A DNA stretch of 13,650 bases from Planctomycetota bacterium (lineage in GTDB: Bacteria; Planctomycetota; Phycisphaerae; UBA1845): the NCBI GenBank assembly GCA_022566435.1, contig JADFIX010000017.1, positions 1 to 13,650 on the forward strand, given 5' to 3'. Under the pieces are notes generated by a model. The model searched no databases. It saw only the letters and a list, made by a program, of their open reading frames with translations, and was not told the DNA's origin. Within the stretch, counting starts at the first letter, position 1, and every line of letters starts with the position of its first letter. Both the position numbers and the translations under genes were made by a program. Positions 1 to 6,402 of this stretch are shown piece after piece.

Positions 1-885
1 GTAGAGCAGCACGCCGAGCGAGTACACGTCACTGCGGGTGTCGATATCCAGGCCGGACAGCTCGGCCTGCTCGGGGCTGACGTAGGCCGGCGTTCCGATG
101 AACTGGCGAAACTCGGTGAACACCGTCTTGTCCGTCAGCCGGACGTGCATGGCCTTGGCGATCCCGAAGTCGATCACCTTGGGCACCGGCACGCCGTCGT
201 GCATCGTGACCAGCACGTTGCTCGGCTTGATGTCCCTGTGGATGATCCCCTTCTGGTGGGCATGCTGGATCGCGTGGCAGACGCTCGTGAACAGGTCCAG
301 CCGCGCTTTCGTGTCGAGTTTGTCGGTGTCGCAGTACTCCAGGATCGGCACGCCCTTGATATACTCCATCACGAAGTACGGCCGCCCGGTCTCCGTCGAT
401 CCCGCATCCAGCACTTTGGCGATGTTGGGATGGTCCATCATCGCCAGCGCCTGCCGCTCGGCCTCGAACCGTGCGATCACTTGTTTGGTGTCCATCCCCA
501 GCTTGATGATCTTGAGCGCCACGCGACGCTTCACCGGCTCGCGCTGGTCCGCCATCCAGACACTGCCGAAGCCGCCCTCGCCGATTCGTTGCAGCAGCTT
601 GTAGCGGCCGATCACTGCCCCGGGCTTTTCGGAAAGTGGCGTGGTAACGGTCGTCTCGGCGGAAGGGGTACTGCTCCGGGCGCGGCTGGGAACCTTTAGT
701 GTTTCGTCCGAATTGGGCATAGGGCTACCCAACTCTGCCTCGGCCGCGAGGAGCTTCTCCACACGGGCGCGCATAGAGTCATCGCCGGCGCAGACTTTCG
801 CCAGGTAGGCATCTCGTTCGGCAGGATTCCCGATTTGGCGGGCCTCGTGACAGATCGATTCAACGCCGCGTCCTTTATCTGTCAT
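1..885 (-). CDS. Ser/Thr protein kinase, N-terminal part (runs off left edge)
   Basis: A Hanks-type serine/threonine kinase; 295 residues are visible and the C-terminus lies beyond position 1. Residues 1-90 form a charged N-terminal segment (a helical '[13 protein letters not shown]' stretch, then a Ser/Thr/Pro linker). The kinase domain starts near residue 93. Visible motifs are the glycine loop IGEGGFGSV (101-109), VALK with Lys125, Glu143 in helix C, HRDIKPSN (216-223), DFG (239-241) and SPE (270-272), so every catalytic element seen is intact. The ATG at 883-885 follows AAAGAAGGACGG, a good ribosome binding site. In planctomycetes such proteins usually continue into a membrane segment and WD40, TPR or other sensor repeats, which cannot be seen here. 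No ECF sigma gene, a frequent neighbour of this family, lies upstream; a broken kinase fragment sits there instead. The substrate is unknown. Confidence 0.93.
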   Translation of the reverse strand, partial: MTDKGRGVESICHEARQIGNPAERDAYLAKVCAGDDSMRARVEKLLAAEAELGSPMPNSDETLKVPSRARSSTPSAETTVTTPLSEKPGAVIGRYKLLQRIGEGGFGSVWMADQREPVKRRVALKIIKLGMDTKQVIARFEAERQALAMMDHPNIAKVLDAGSTETGRPYFVMEYIKGVPILEYCDTDKLDTKARLDLFTSVCHAIQHAHQKGIIHRDIKPSNVLVTMHDGVPVPKVIDFGIAKAMHVRLTDKTVFTEFRQFIGTPAYVSPEQAELSGLDIDTRSDVYSLGVLLY

Positions 886-1104
886 GTCCGTCCTTCTTTC
901 GCTTTGCCTCGATGCGTCAGCATCTTGGCATCACGCTCGAATCGGGCGACGCGGTCCGCATCACGCGTCATGGCATCGTGAAGAATCTTGATCGCCACGT
1001 CGCAATCCAACCGCGTGTCCCGCGCGATAGACCGCTCTCATTCCGCTCGCACGGAGCGGCGCGACGATTTCGTAGGGACCGAGCTTCGTACCCGCGTCAA
1101 GGGC
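882..1104 (-). pseudogene. Decayed N-lobe fragment of a second Ser/Thr kinase
   Basis: Reading the minus strand from 1104 gives [17 protein letters not shown] followed by RASGMRAVYRA, the classic start of a different bacterial kinase subfamily (usual form: [36 protein letters not shown]). Near 1018-1026 two bases appear to be missing. After the shift the frame reads ARDTRLDCDVAIKILHDAM and then [19 protein letters not shown], ending at a TGA that overlaps the ATG of the next kinase. The glycine loop is degraded (RASGMRAV for GAGGMGEV), no in-frame ATG precedes it, and everything after kinase subdomain III is missing. It is therefore a relic and not a functional gene. It differs in subfamily from the intact kinase next to it, so it is not simply a local duplication of that gene. 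Confidence 0.72.
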
Positions 1105-1373
1105 CGGCAGTTCATTCGCTCTCGAACGAGACCGCAACCGAGCGGATTATCCCACAAATCTTGGCGAACTGAAAGAAGGGCGCCCATTGGCTGGCTAGCG
1201 ACGCTTGAGGAGACTTGGAAACCCATCGGATTGACGAGACTTGCCGAATCTGCTGGTCACGCGTCATCACAAAATCAACACGCACGCCAGGATAACGGGC
1301 TTGTCAACGATGGTTCTGGTGGGCGCTTACACGGTAGCAGGGGATTGTTCGATCCACCGGTTCGATTGGTGCA
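1105..1373. other. Non-coding stretch, nothing recognised
   Basis: No frame on either strand shows a convincing protein. The short open frames here are arginine-rich and unlike any family I know. I see no tRNA, no repeat array and no convincing promoter pair. It may be further decayed DNA from the event that truncated the neighbouring kinase fragment. Confidence 0.4.
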
Positions 1374-1399
1374 GCGGGCAAGTCCTGCTTGCGACCCGC
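1374..1399 (-). terminator. Stem-loop after the TPR protein gene
   Basis: Nine bases past the stop of the 1408-3342 gene the minus strand can fold GCGGG-TCG-CAAG / CAGGA loop / CTTGCCCGC: two stem blocks with a three-base bulge. No T-run follows, so it is at best a weak or Rho-assisted terminator, or an mRNA 3' end stabiliser. Confidence 0.35.
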
Positions 1400-1407
1400 C
1401 AAATCAG

Positions 1408-3342
1408 TTACGTCTTGCTCGACGGTACCACCTTCTTCGCCTTCGGCTTGCTGATATCCCCCGGCAGCACGCGGATCGCCGCGTCACGCACCAACCGAGC
1501 CAAAGTGTCGTCTGAATCCTCGTTCGTCAGCGCGCCCAGCGTGCTGACCGCGCCCTGCGGATCACCCGTCGCGTAGTAGAGGTAGCCCAGCAGGAACGCC
1601 AGTTCCGTGTCGGCTGAATGCGCGCTACGAACGCGGGCAAGCCTCCCTAGCTGCGTCGTCAAAACCGTCGGATCGTCATACACTGTCCGCAGATCGATCG
1701 GATAGTCGATCAGCTCCGGCACCTCCATCAGCGCTCGCCGAAACGCACTCGCCGCCACGTCGTATTGCCCCTGAGCGAAGTTCGCCAACCCATAGAAAAG
1801 CTTGGCGTATCCGTCTTCAGAATCCGCGAGCATCGCCCGCGCGTGCCAGCTTCGCGCCTCATCGTACCGCCCGGCACGGAAGGCCTCGTTGCCCTTTTCG
1901 ACCAGCGCCGGTGCGGGAGACTCCGCAGTCTTGCCCGCCACGTTCGACGGCTCGCCCGGCAAGGTCGGTCCAACACCGGCGACCGTGCCGCCCTCTGAGG
2001 GTAGGACCGTGACGGTCTGTTGCTCGATCACCGCTTCGGGCCGGATATACACCACTGAAGATCCTCCCGGCGGGGCGGTGAAGTAGGTTTCCTCAACGAT
2101 GGCGGGCTCCACGACGACCGTATCCGAGTAGACCACGCCCAAATCCGAATAGTAAGGCGAGAAATAGCCGGACGACCCTATCGAAATCGATGCATAGCCA
2201 TCGTAGTAGCGCGGGTAGTAATACGGTCGATAGTATGAGTCACCGGAACCGTAGCATCGCCCGTAGTTACGATAATAATGGTGACGATACCCTGGCGAAT
2301 AGTGGTGACCGAAAAGGTAACCGTACTGGTTCACCCCGTATCGATTCCGGAAATCACCATTATGGTGCCCATATCCATGACCGTAGGGCGACGAGTAGCC
2401 GTTGTAATGCCCCGAATACGAGCCACGCTGACCGCGAGAGCCATGGCTGCCGGACCGCCGTCCGTCGAAGGACCGATCGCGACTTCCACTAAAGCGCTCG
2501 CCGCTCGAACGGCCACTCCCTCGTCGACTCTCTCGGCGGCCTTCGCTGCGACGACCTGATCGCTCGCCACCGAGGGCGAACACCCGGCTGGATCCGTCCC
2601 TTCCGCCTCGGCGAACTCCTCGGTCTCCAGTACCTCTGCGGTCTCCGTTGCGCCGCGGTCGTGTCATTGAGGTCGAGCGCGTCGTGCGGCCGCTCGTAGA
2701 TCCAGAGCGCGGCGTAACAACTAACGAATCCGTGTGACTAGGACTCACGCTTCGAGATCCGCTCCGCCTGCCGGAAATCTGTGTCGTACTGCCTCTGCCG
2801 GAATTCGGGCTGAGCCGACCGGCACTTGATCGCGTCGACTCCGTTCTACCCAAACTTCGCCCGCTTCGCGAAGAGCGGTAGGACCGACCCAACGATGATG
2901 GCAATGTTGATCCCTTGATTCGACGACGTCCGGATGACCGCTGCGTCGAGCGAGCCGTAGGCCGGCTGGAGGATCGTGATGATCCACGCCCTATCGTCGG
3001 ACGCGTCGTGCCGCGACTTCTTCCGCCGGCGCCGATCTTTCTTGAAGATCGTGAGCGGCTACCGCTCGAGCGAGCCGAAGATCGACGGGATGATGAACGC
3101 GACCGGCCCGAGCTTGCTCGAGATCGTCCACTACGAGAGCCGCGCGATGCGGATGGCTTCGATCGACCGCGCGATGGACTTCTCGCGGAACGTGAGCCGG
3201 CGCTTCTTGACGGTCGGGCCGAGGATCGCGACGAGCCCCTTCCTCTCGGTGGACCGCCCTGCACTTCAATCGCCGCGGCGACCGCAAAGAAAACGGCACA
3301 TGCAATTGACAATTTTCGTCCGTAAGTGCGGTGGGGGTTCAT
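1408..3342 (-). CDS. Exported Arg/Ser-rich, Tyr-rich TPR protein (644 aa)
   Basis: Function unknown. Residues 1-30 look like a signal peptide (basic start, then ACAVFFAVAAAIEVQGG). Residues 33-309 are almost entirely Arg, Ser and Gly, with many RS and SR dipeptides resembling the RS domains of eukaryotic SR proteins. Residues 310-404 are rich in Tyr, Gly and His (for example HHYYRNY and YYRPYYYPRYY). Residues 405-478 are a Val/Pro/Glu linker. Residues 479-606 hold about three TPR-like helical pairs (EKGNEAFRAGRYDEARSW; LFYGLANFAQGQYDVAASAF; LAFLLGYLYYATGDPQGAVS). The tail is Lys-rich. The ATG at 3342 is preferred because GAAAGGGG lies about 7 bases upstream and the signal peptide follows; a longer frame to 3414 starts inside the promoter candidate. 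Proteins with a Tyr/Gly-rich middle and C-terminal TPRs are common in planctomycetes. The TPRs suggest protein binding, and the basic region could bind polyanions or envelope surfaces; both are inference. Confidence 0.85.
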   Translation of the reverse strand: MNPHRTYGRKLSIACAVFFAVAAAIEVQGGPPRGRGSSRSSARPSRSAGSRSARSPSRGRSKPSASRGSRSGRSRASSGRSRSSSRRSSARSSGSRSRSSRKIGAGGRSRGTTRPTIGRGSSRSSSRPTARSTQRSSGRRRIKGSTLPSSLGRSYRSSRSGRSLGRTESTRSSAGRLSPNSGRGSTTQISGRRSGSRSVSPSHTDSLVVTPRSGSTSGRTTRSTSMTRPRRNGDRRGTGDRGVRRGGRDGSSRVFALGGERSGRRSEGRRESRRGSGRSSGERFSGSRDRSFDGRRSGSHGSRGQRGSYSGHYNGYSSPYGHGYGHHNGDFRNRYGVNQYGYLFGHHYSPGYRHHYYRNYGRCYGSGDSYYRPYYYPRYYDGYASISIGSSGYFSPYYSDLGVVYSDTVVVEPAIVEETYFTAPPGGSSVVYIRPEAVIEQQTVTVLPSEGGTVAGVGPTLPGEPSNVAGKTAESPAPALVEKGNEAFRAGRYDEARSWHARAMLADSEDGYAKLFYGLANFAQGQYDVAASAFRRALMEVPELIDYPIDLRTVYDDPTVLTTQLGRLARVRSAHSADTELAFLLGYLYYATGDPQGAVSTLGALTNEDSDDTLARLVRDAAIRVLPGDISKPKAKKVVPSSKT

Positions 3343-3400
3343 AACGTTGCGGCCCCTTTCAGATCGTACAAAGTTTCTCAGTAACGAAAGACCAACATTG

Positions 3401-3430
3401 TAAATAGTACTCAACTGTTAAATAATACTC
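3401..3430 (-). repeat. Direct repeat TAAATARTACTC, possible operator
   Basis: Two 12-base copies, TAAATAGTACTC (3401-3412) and TAAATAATACTC (3419-3430), differ at one position and start 18 bases apart, close to two helical turns. The distal copy contains the candidate -10 of the 1408-3342 gene and the other lies just downstream around the start site. This spacing suits a regulator binding on one DNA face, but no regulator is identified. Confidence 0.4.
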
Positions 3431-3450
3431 GACGGACGCTGGCTACGCAA
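3422..3450 (-). promoter_or_regulatory. Candidate sigma-70 promoter of the TPR protein gene
   Basis: On the minus strand TTGCGT (3445-3450), then 17 bases, then TATTAT (3422-3427). The -10 matches the consensus at 5 of 6 positions and the -35 at 3 of 6. It lies in a locally AT-rich stretch of an otherwise GC-rich window and would give a leader of about 73 nt before the ATG at 3342. Confidence 0.45.
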
Positions 3451-3546
3451 ATGAAAATTGTGTTTTTCGGTAGAATTTTGGCCAACCTATCGGACGTAGT
3501 CCGGCATGTGACATGTCCCGTTAAGATGCACCATCGCGTTTTCTTG

Positions 3547-4251
3547 TCAGGCGCCCGGTATCGCACCATTCAGGACCGTGCGAAGTTCCGATAGGCCGGA
3601 AACCGTGAAATCCGGCTTCGCGGTGCCGATATCGTGAATTCGATTCTCCCGTCGTACCCAGACGCCGGCGATGCCCGCGGCCTTTGCCCCGGCGATGTCA
3701 CTATGAAGCGAGTCGCCGATATGCACCGCGCGCTCCGGCCGAACCTTCATCGCGAGCAGCGCGCGTTCGAAGATACCCGAATCCGGTTTGTAACACCGCG
3801 CGTCCTGGGAAGAGATCACGGCGTGGAATCGGAATCCGTGTTTTTGAATGGCGGCGAGGAGGGGCTTGGTATCCGCGTTGGACACGCAGCACAACGGCAG
3901 TTCGAGGTCGCGTAGAAATGCCAACGCGTCGTGATAGACGGGCGGGTTTCTCCAGTAGTCCTCGAGCTCCGCGACGAAAGGTCCCGGATCGAATGCCAAC
4001 CCCAAGGCATCAAATGTTGCCCGTAGGCTTTCGATCTCGCATTCGAAAAGGGTTTGAAATGCGGCGTGGTTGCTTTGTTCGACGGTGGCGAAGAAACGTT
4101 CGCCCCAGGTGATGGCGAACTCGTTGGCGGTCATTTCGAGCCCTACGGAATCGACGATGCGGCGGCACACGCGGTCGACGGCATCCCGATCACCCGAACA
4201 GATCGTGCCGTAGAAGTCTATAAATACAGCCTCATACCACTGATCCCGCAC
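3547..4251 (-). CDS. HAD-family hydrolase (234 aa)
   Basis: A haloacid dehalogenase superfamily hydrolase with a helical cap domain. Motif I is FIDFYGT with nucleophile Asp12. The second acidic residue of the usual DxD is Tyr14, as in L-2-haloacid dehalogenases (DxYGT). Motif II is CVSNAD (Ser124), motif III is Lys155 in CYKPDSGIF, and motif IV is GDSLHSD (Asp180, Asp185). Residues 20-105 form the cap. It starts with GTG at 4251, eight bases after AGGAG, and lies 24 nt after the membrane protein gene, so it is probably the last gene of the phosphodiesterase operon. Many HAD phosphatases and some dehalogenases share this layout. The Asp-to-Tyr change argues against assuming ordinary phosphomonoesterase chemistry. 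Substrate unknown. Confidence 0.88.
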   Translation of the reverse strand: MRDQWYEAVFIDFYGTICSGDRDAVDRVCRRIVDSVGLEMTANEFAITWGERFFATVEQSNHAAFQTLFECEIESLRATFDALGLAFDPGPFVAELEDYWRNPPVYHDALAFLRDLELPLCCVSNADTKPLLAAIQKHGFRFHAVISSQDARCYKPDSGIFERALLAMKVRPERAVHIGDSLHSDIAGAKAAGIAGVWVRRENRIHDIGTAKPDFTVSGLSELRTVLNGAIPGA

Positions 4252-4275
4252 GCGTCTCGCTCCTTTCGCTGTGTC

Positions 4276-5289
4276 TCAGAATTTCACGTCAAAAACGGGT
4301 CGGCACATCAACGCCACCGCCATGGAAACAACGAAGAAAGTCAAGACCCAGTAGTCGGCACCGTAAATGATCGATTCACGATCGGGGTACCTGATTTCAA
4401 TCGTTTCGGCGGGTTCTTGAGCCGAAAGGGGCGTCTCGACGGGATATAGGAGCTGGCTGGTCCAGACACTGCGAGGACGCAGGGGGCTTACCCGCCCGAA
4501 CCGATCGCCCACGACAAGTTCTTTCGCGAACCTCTTTCCGTCGACGTGGAACCACATCGTGTGCCGCCCGGGTGCGGTGCCGCGGATTCGCCAGACCGTC
4601 GTGCCGCCTCCCGGCACATCCGCTTCCACCGCGAATCCGTCAGACGCTTCCAATTCGACGGCGGTCCCCTTTTCGTAGGCCGAACTGAGCCTGAGCGTGA
4701 CTGTGGTGCGCTCGCCGACGCCAAGCGGTCGCCATTGGTAGCGAATCCCCATTTGTGCCAGGGCGAGCAGCATCGGAAGCGACAAAATCAACACCGGAAA
4801 TAGCATATGACGCTGCAAACGCACGATCGCACCCATCAAGCGCATTTGCGCCGTGAATGTGGCTCGTAGATTGTCCTTATAGAGTTTCAGCGAGAGAAGA
4901 TTCGCCTTAATGTCGTCCTTCGCCCGAACAATCCCCTCCTGATTCGAGAGCCGTCCGAAAGCCACCAACATCACGACGCCGGCCACCGCCGACAAAAGGA
5001 CCAAACCCGCCCAGATGGGAAGCGGACTCAACAGGGCATACACACCGTCACCGATCACCGTACAGACCGGGCTCAACAAGCGCAGCACGAAGGACAGCAC
5101 GGGGTTCAAGACCGTATTGAGCACGGCATAAGCGAGGCTAAAAACGGCGACGAGCGCGCCCCACAGCCAACCCAATCCCTCTGCCAAGTTAGTCAGCAGC
5201 CAGCCTAGTGTGTCCATCGATCCATGTCGTCCGAGAAAGGGCGTACACCCATTCCACTTGTTTCGGTCCGCCCATTCCCTTCGTTCCAT
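4276..5289 (-). CDS. Multi-pass membrane protein with soluble beta-rich domain
   Basis: I do not recognise a named family. With the longest start (5289, 337 aa) hydrophobic segments lie at about 40-60, 62-80, 92-112, 162-181 and 312-330. Between the third and fourth is a charged helical stretch (about 113-160, containing AKDDIKANLLSLKLYKDN). Residues 190-305 are hydrophilic and probably beta-rich, and the protein ends with a transmembrane helix and a short basic tail. The order helix, charged amphipathic region, helix loosely resembles EMC3/TMCO1 or YidC-type proteins, but no diagnostic motif is visible. The start is uncertain: an in-frame ATG at 5217 begins MDTLGWLLTNLAEGLGWLWG, right before the first membrane segment, while 5289 gives tight operon spacing (25 nt). 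Neither has a strong ribosome site. Its position between the phosphodiesterases and the HAD gene suggests a shared membrane process. Confidence 0.8.
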   Translation of the reverse strand: MERREWADRNKWNGCTPFLGRHGSMDTLGWLLTNLAEGLGWLWGALVAVFSLAYAVLNTVLNPVLSFVLRLLSPVCTVIGDGVYALLSPLPIWAGLVLLSAVAGVVMLVAFGRLSNQEGIVRAKDDIKANLLSLKLYKDNLRATFTAQMRLMGAIVRLQRHMLFPVLILSLPMLLALAQMGIRYQWRPLGVGERTTVTLRLSSAYEKGTAVELEASDGFAVEADVPGGGTTVWRIRGTAPGRHTMWFHVDGKRFAKELVVGDRFGRVSPLRPRSVWTSQLLYPVETPLSAQEPAETIEIRYPDRESIIYGADYWVLTFFVVSMAVALMCRPVFDVKF

Positions 5290-5314
5290 TCGCGCCGTGC
5301 GACCGTCGGTTTCG

Positions 5315-5500
5315 TTACTCGAGATAGCCTAAGCCACGAAGGCGCTCGGTGACTTCCTCATCGGAATCCGCCGATTCCAACACCGAGAGTTCCTTCTCGA
5401 TCACGTGTACGATGAATTCTTCAGGCGTCCCGTAGCCCGCCAGTTCGGACACTTTCTTGACTCGATCAAAGAGTGACGATTCGATCTTTATTTTGGCCAT
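5315..5500 (-). CDS. Small conserved-looking protein (61 aa) of the phosphodiesterase operon
   Basis: Begins MAKIKIESSLFDRVKKVSEL and ends RLRGLGYLE. The N-terminal half (a short strand KIKIE, then two helices with GYGTPEEFIVHVIEKEL between them) looks like a ribbon-helix-helix fold of the CopG/Arc kind. The acidic ESADSDEEV linker leads to the LRGLGYLE tail. That tail motif is, from memory, frequent at the C-termini of alkaline-phosphatase-superfamily and sulfatase proteins, which fits its location 20 nt after a phosphodiesterase gene. The ATG at 5500 is preferred over the adjacent ATG at 5503 because GGAG is then eight bases away. It could be a transcription regulator or a small partner protein of the enzymes; the sequence does not decide. 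Confidence 0.75.
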   Translation of the reverse strand: MAKIKIESSLFDRVKKVSELAGYGTPEEFIVHVIEKELSVLESADSDEEVTERLRGLGYLE

Positions 5501-5520
5501 CATTCATTCTCCATCCTTGC

Positions 5521-6402
5521 TCACTGATTGGCCGCCACGACGCGCGCGCCGAAGAGACTGCCACCTGTCATCTCCGCGGGCGGCATGATACCAAATTCCT
5601 TCAGGATGGTCGGCGCGAGATCCACCAGCGATGGTCGTTCACGCAGAATGGGCCTGTTGCTGAAAATCACGCCCGGTACTTCGGCCGCCGACACGCAATG
5701 ATCGGCACTCCAGGCAGAGTCATTGTCCGAGACGACCTCTTCGTTCATATCGCCGAGCGGCGTACTCCACGAAGCGCGATAACCGCGATGGTAGCCGACG
5801 ATCAAATCCGGAGCCTGGGCGACGAAAGGCCCGCGGTACACCTCGTCGGCGCGATCGACGACAGCAATCACCGGTTCACCGTTCAATGGGTCCCGAACGC
5901 CTAGCAACTTCTCACGCAACTCTTCGAGCAGCGCATCGCGATCCACCGGATCGACGATGCCGTCGCGTTCCCGCCCTTTCAGATTCAAATAGAGTCCGTT
6001 CAATCCCAGCCCGTACGCCCTTGATCGCCGCCAGTCCACCGCCACCTTCGTTTTACGGGGATCCCAGAGATGCGTGCACGCCGCGGGCCCAATGTACCCG
6101 TTGTCGCGGAGCCAACGATTGAGATTGAATTGACGGTGAAAGTTGCAGAAGCCGTGATCGGACATGACCAGAATCGTGGCCTGGTCACCATATCGCTCGA
6201 CCACGTCACCAATGACCTTATCCATTCGCGCATAAAGTTTTTCGATCACGGCGTTGTAGCGTTTGGCTTCGTCCGGAGCCCTCACCGGATGCTTCGCGTC
6301 GCTGTCCCACCAGAACATATGGGCCTGCAAATCGGTGCTGGAAAAATAGAAAAATAGCAGGCCGTCCCGGTAATTCGCCAACGCATGGGACAATAGATTC
6401 AT
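5521..6402 (-). CDS. C-terminal half of frameshifted type I phosphodiesterase-like enzyme
   Basis: This open frame (293 aa) is the C-terminal half of an alkaline-phosphatase-superfamily hydrolase. It carries STDLQAH (Asp24, His28), MSDHGF (Asp82, His83) and SADHC (His235), the expected two-metal ligands of the family. It aligns closely with the second half of the 7710-10001 paralog (DGTDRIQH, ISDHGF, SGDHC). In the same frame, upstream of the ATG at 6402, the sequence SDAEYLAQAEYVLQER continues directly from the N-terminal half, so this is one gene of 715 codons broken by a single missing base near 6450. The ATG overlaps the TGA of the upstream half (ATGA), which could allow coupled re-initiation. 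On its own this piece lacks the nucleophile. Confidence 0.85.
   Translation of the reverse strand: MNLLSHALANYRDGLLFFYFSSTDLQAHMFWWDSDAKHPVRAPDEAKRYNAVIEKLYARMDKVIGDVVERYGDQATILVMSDHGFCNFHRQFNLNRWLRDNGYIGPAACTHLWDPRKTKVAVDWRRSRAYGLGLNGLYLNLKGRERDGIVDPVDRDALLEELREKLLGVRDPLNGEPVIAVVDRADEVYRGPFVAQAPDLIVGYHRGYRASWSTPLGDMNEEVVSDNDSAWSADHCVSAAEVPGVIFSNRPILRERPSLVDLAPTILKEFGIMPPAEMTGGSLFGARVVAANQ

Noticed and set aside
98..699. Plus-strand open frames opposite the kinase
   Set aside because: They are antisense to a complete set of kinase motifs and show no protein character of their own.
1302..1307. Perfect TTGACA on the minus strand
   Set aside because: No acceptable -10 hexamer lies 15-19 bases downstream.
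2915..3325. Plus-strand frame rich in Arg, Asp and Glu
   Set aside because: It is the mirror of the Arg/Ser codons of the exported TPR protein, whose frame is continuous and has a signal peptide.
3491..3515. Small inverted repeats (CGGAC-GTA-GTCCG and CATG-TGA-CATG) as the operon terminator
   Set aside because: The stems are only 4-5 pairs with no T-run, too weak to call.
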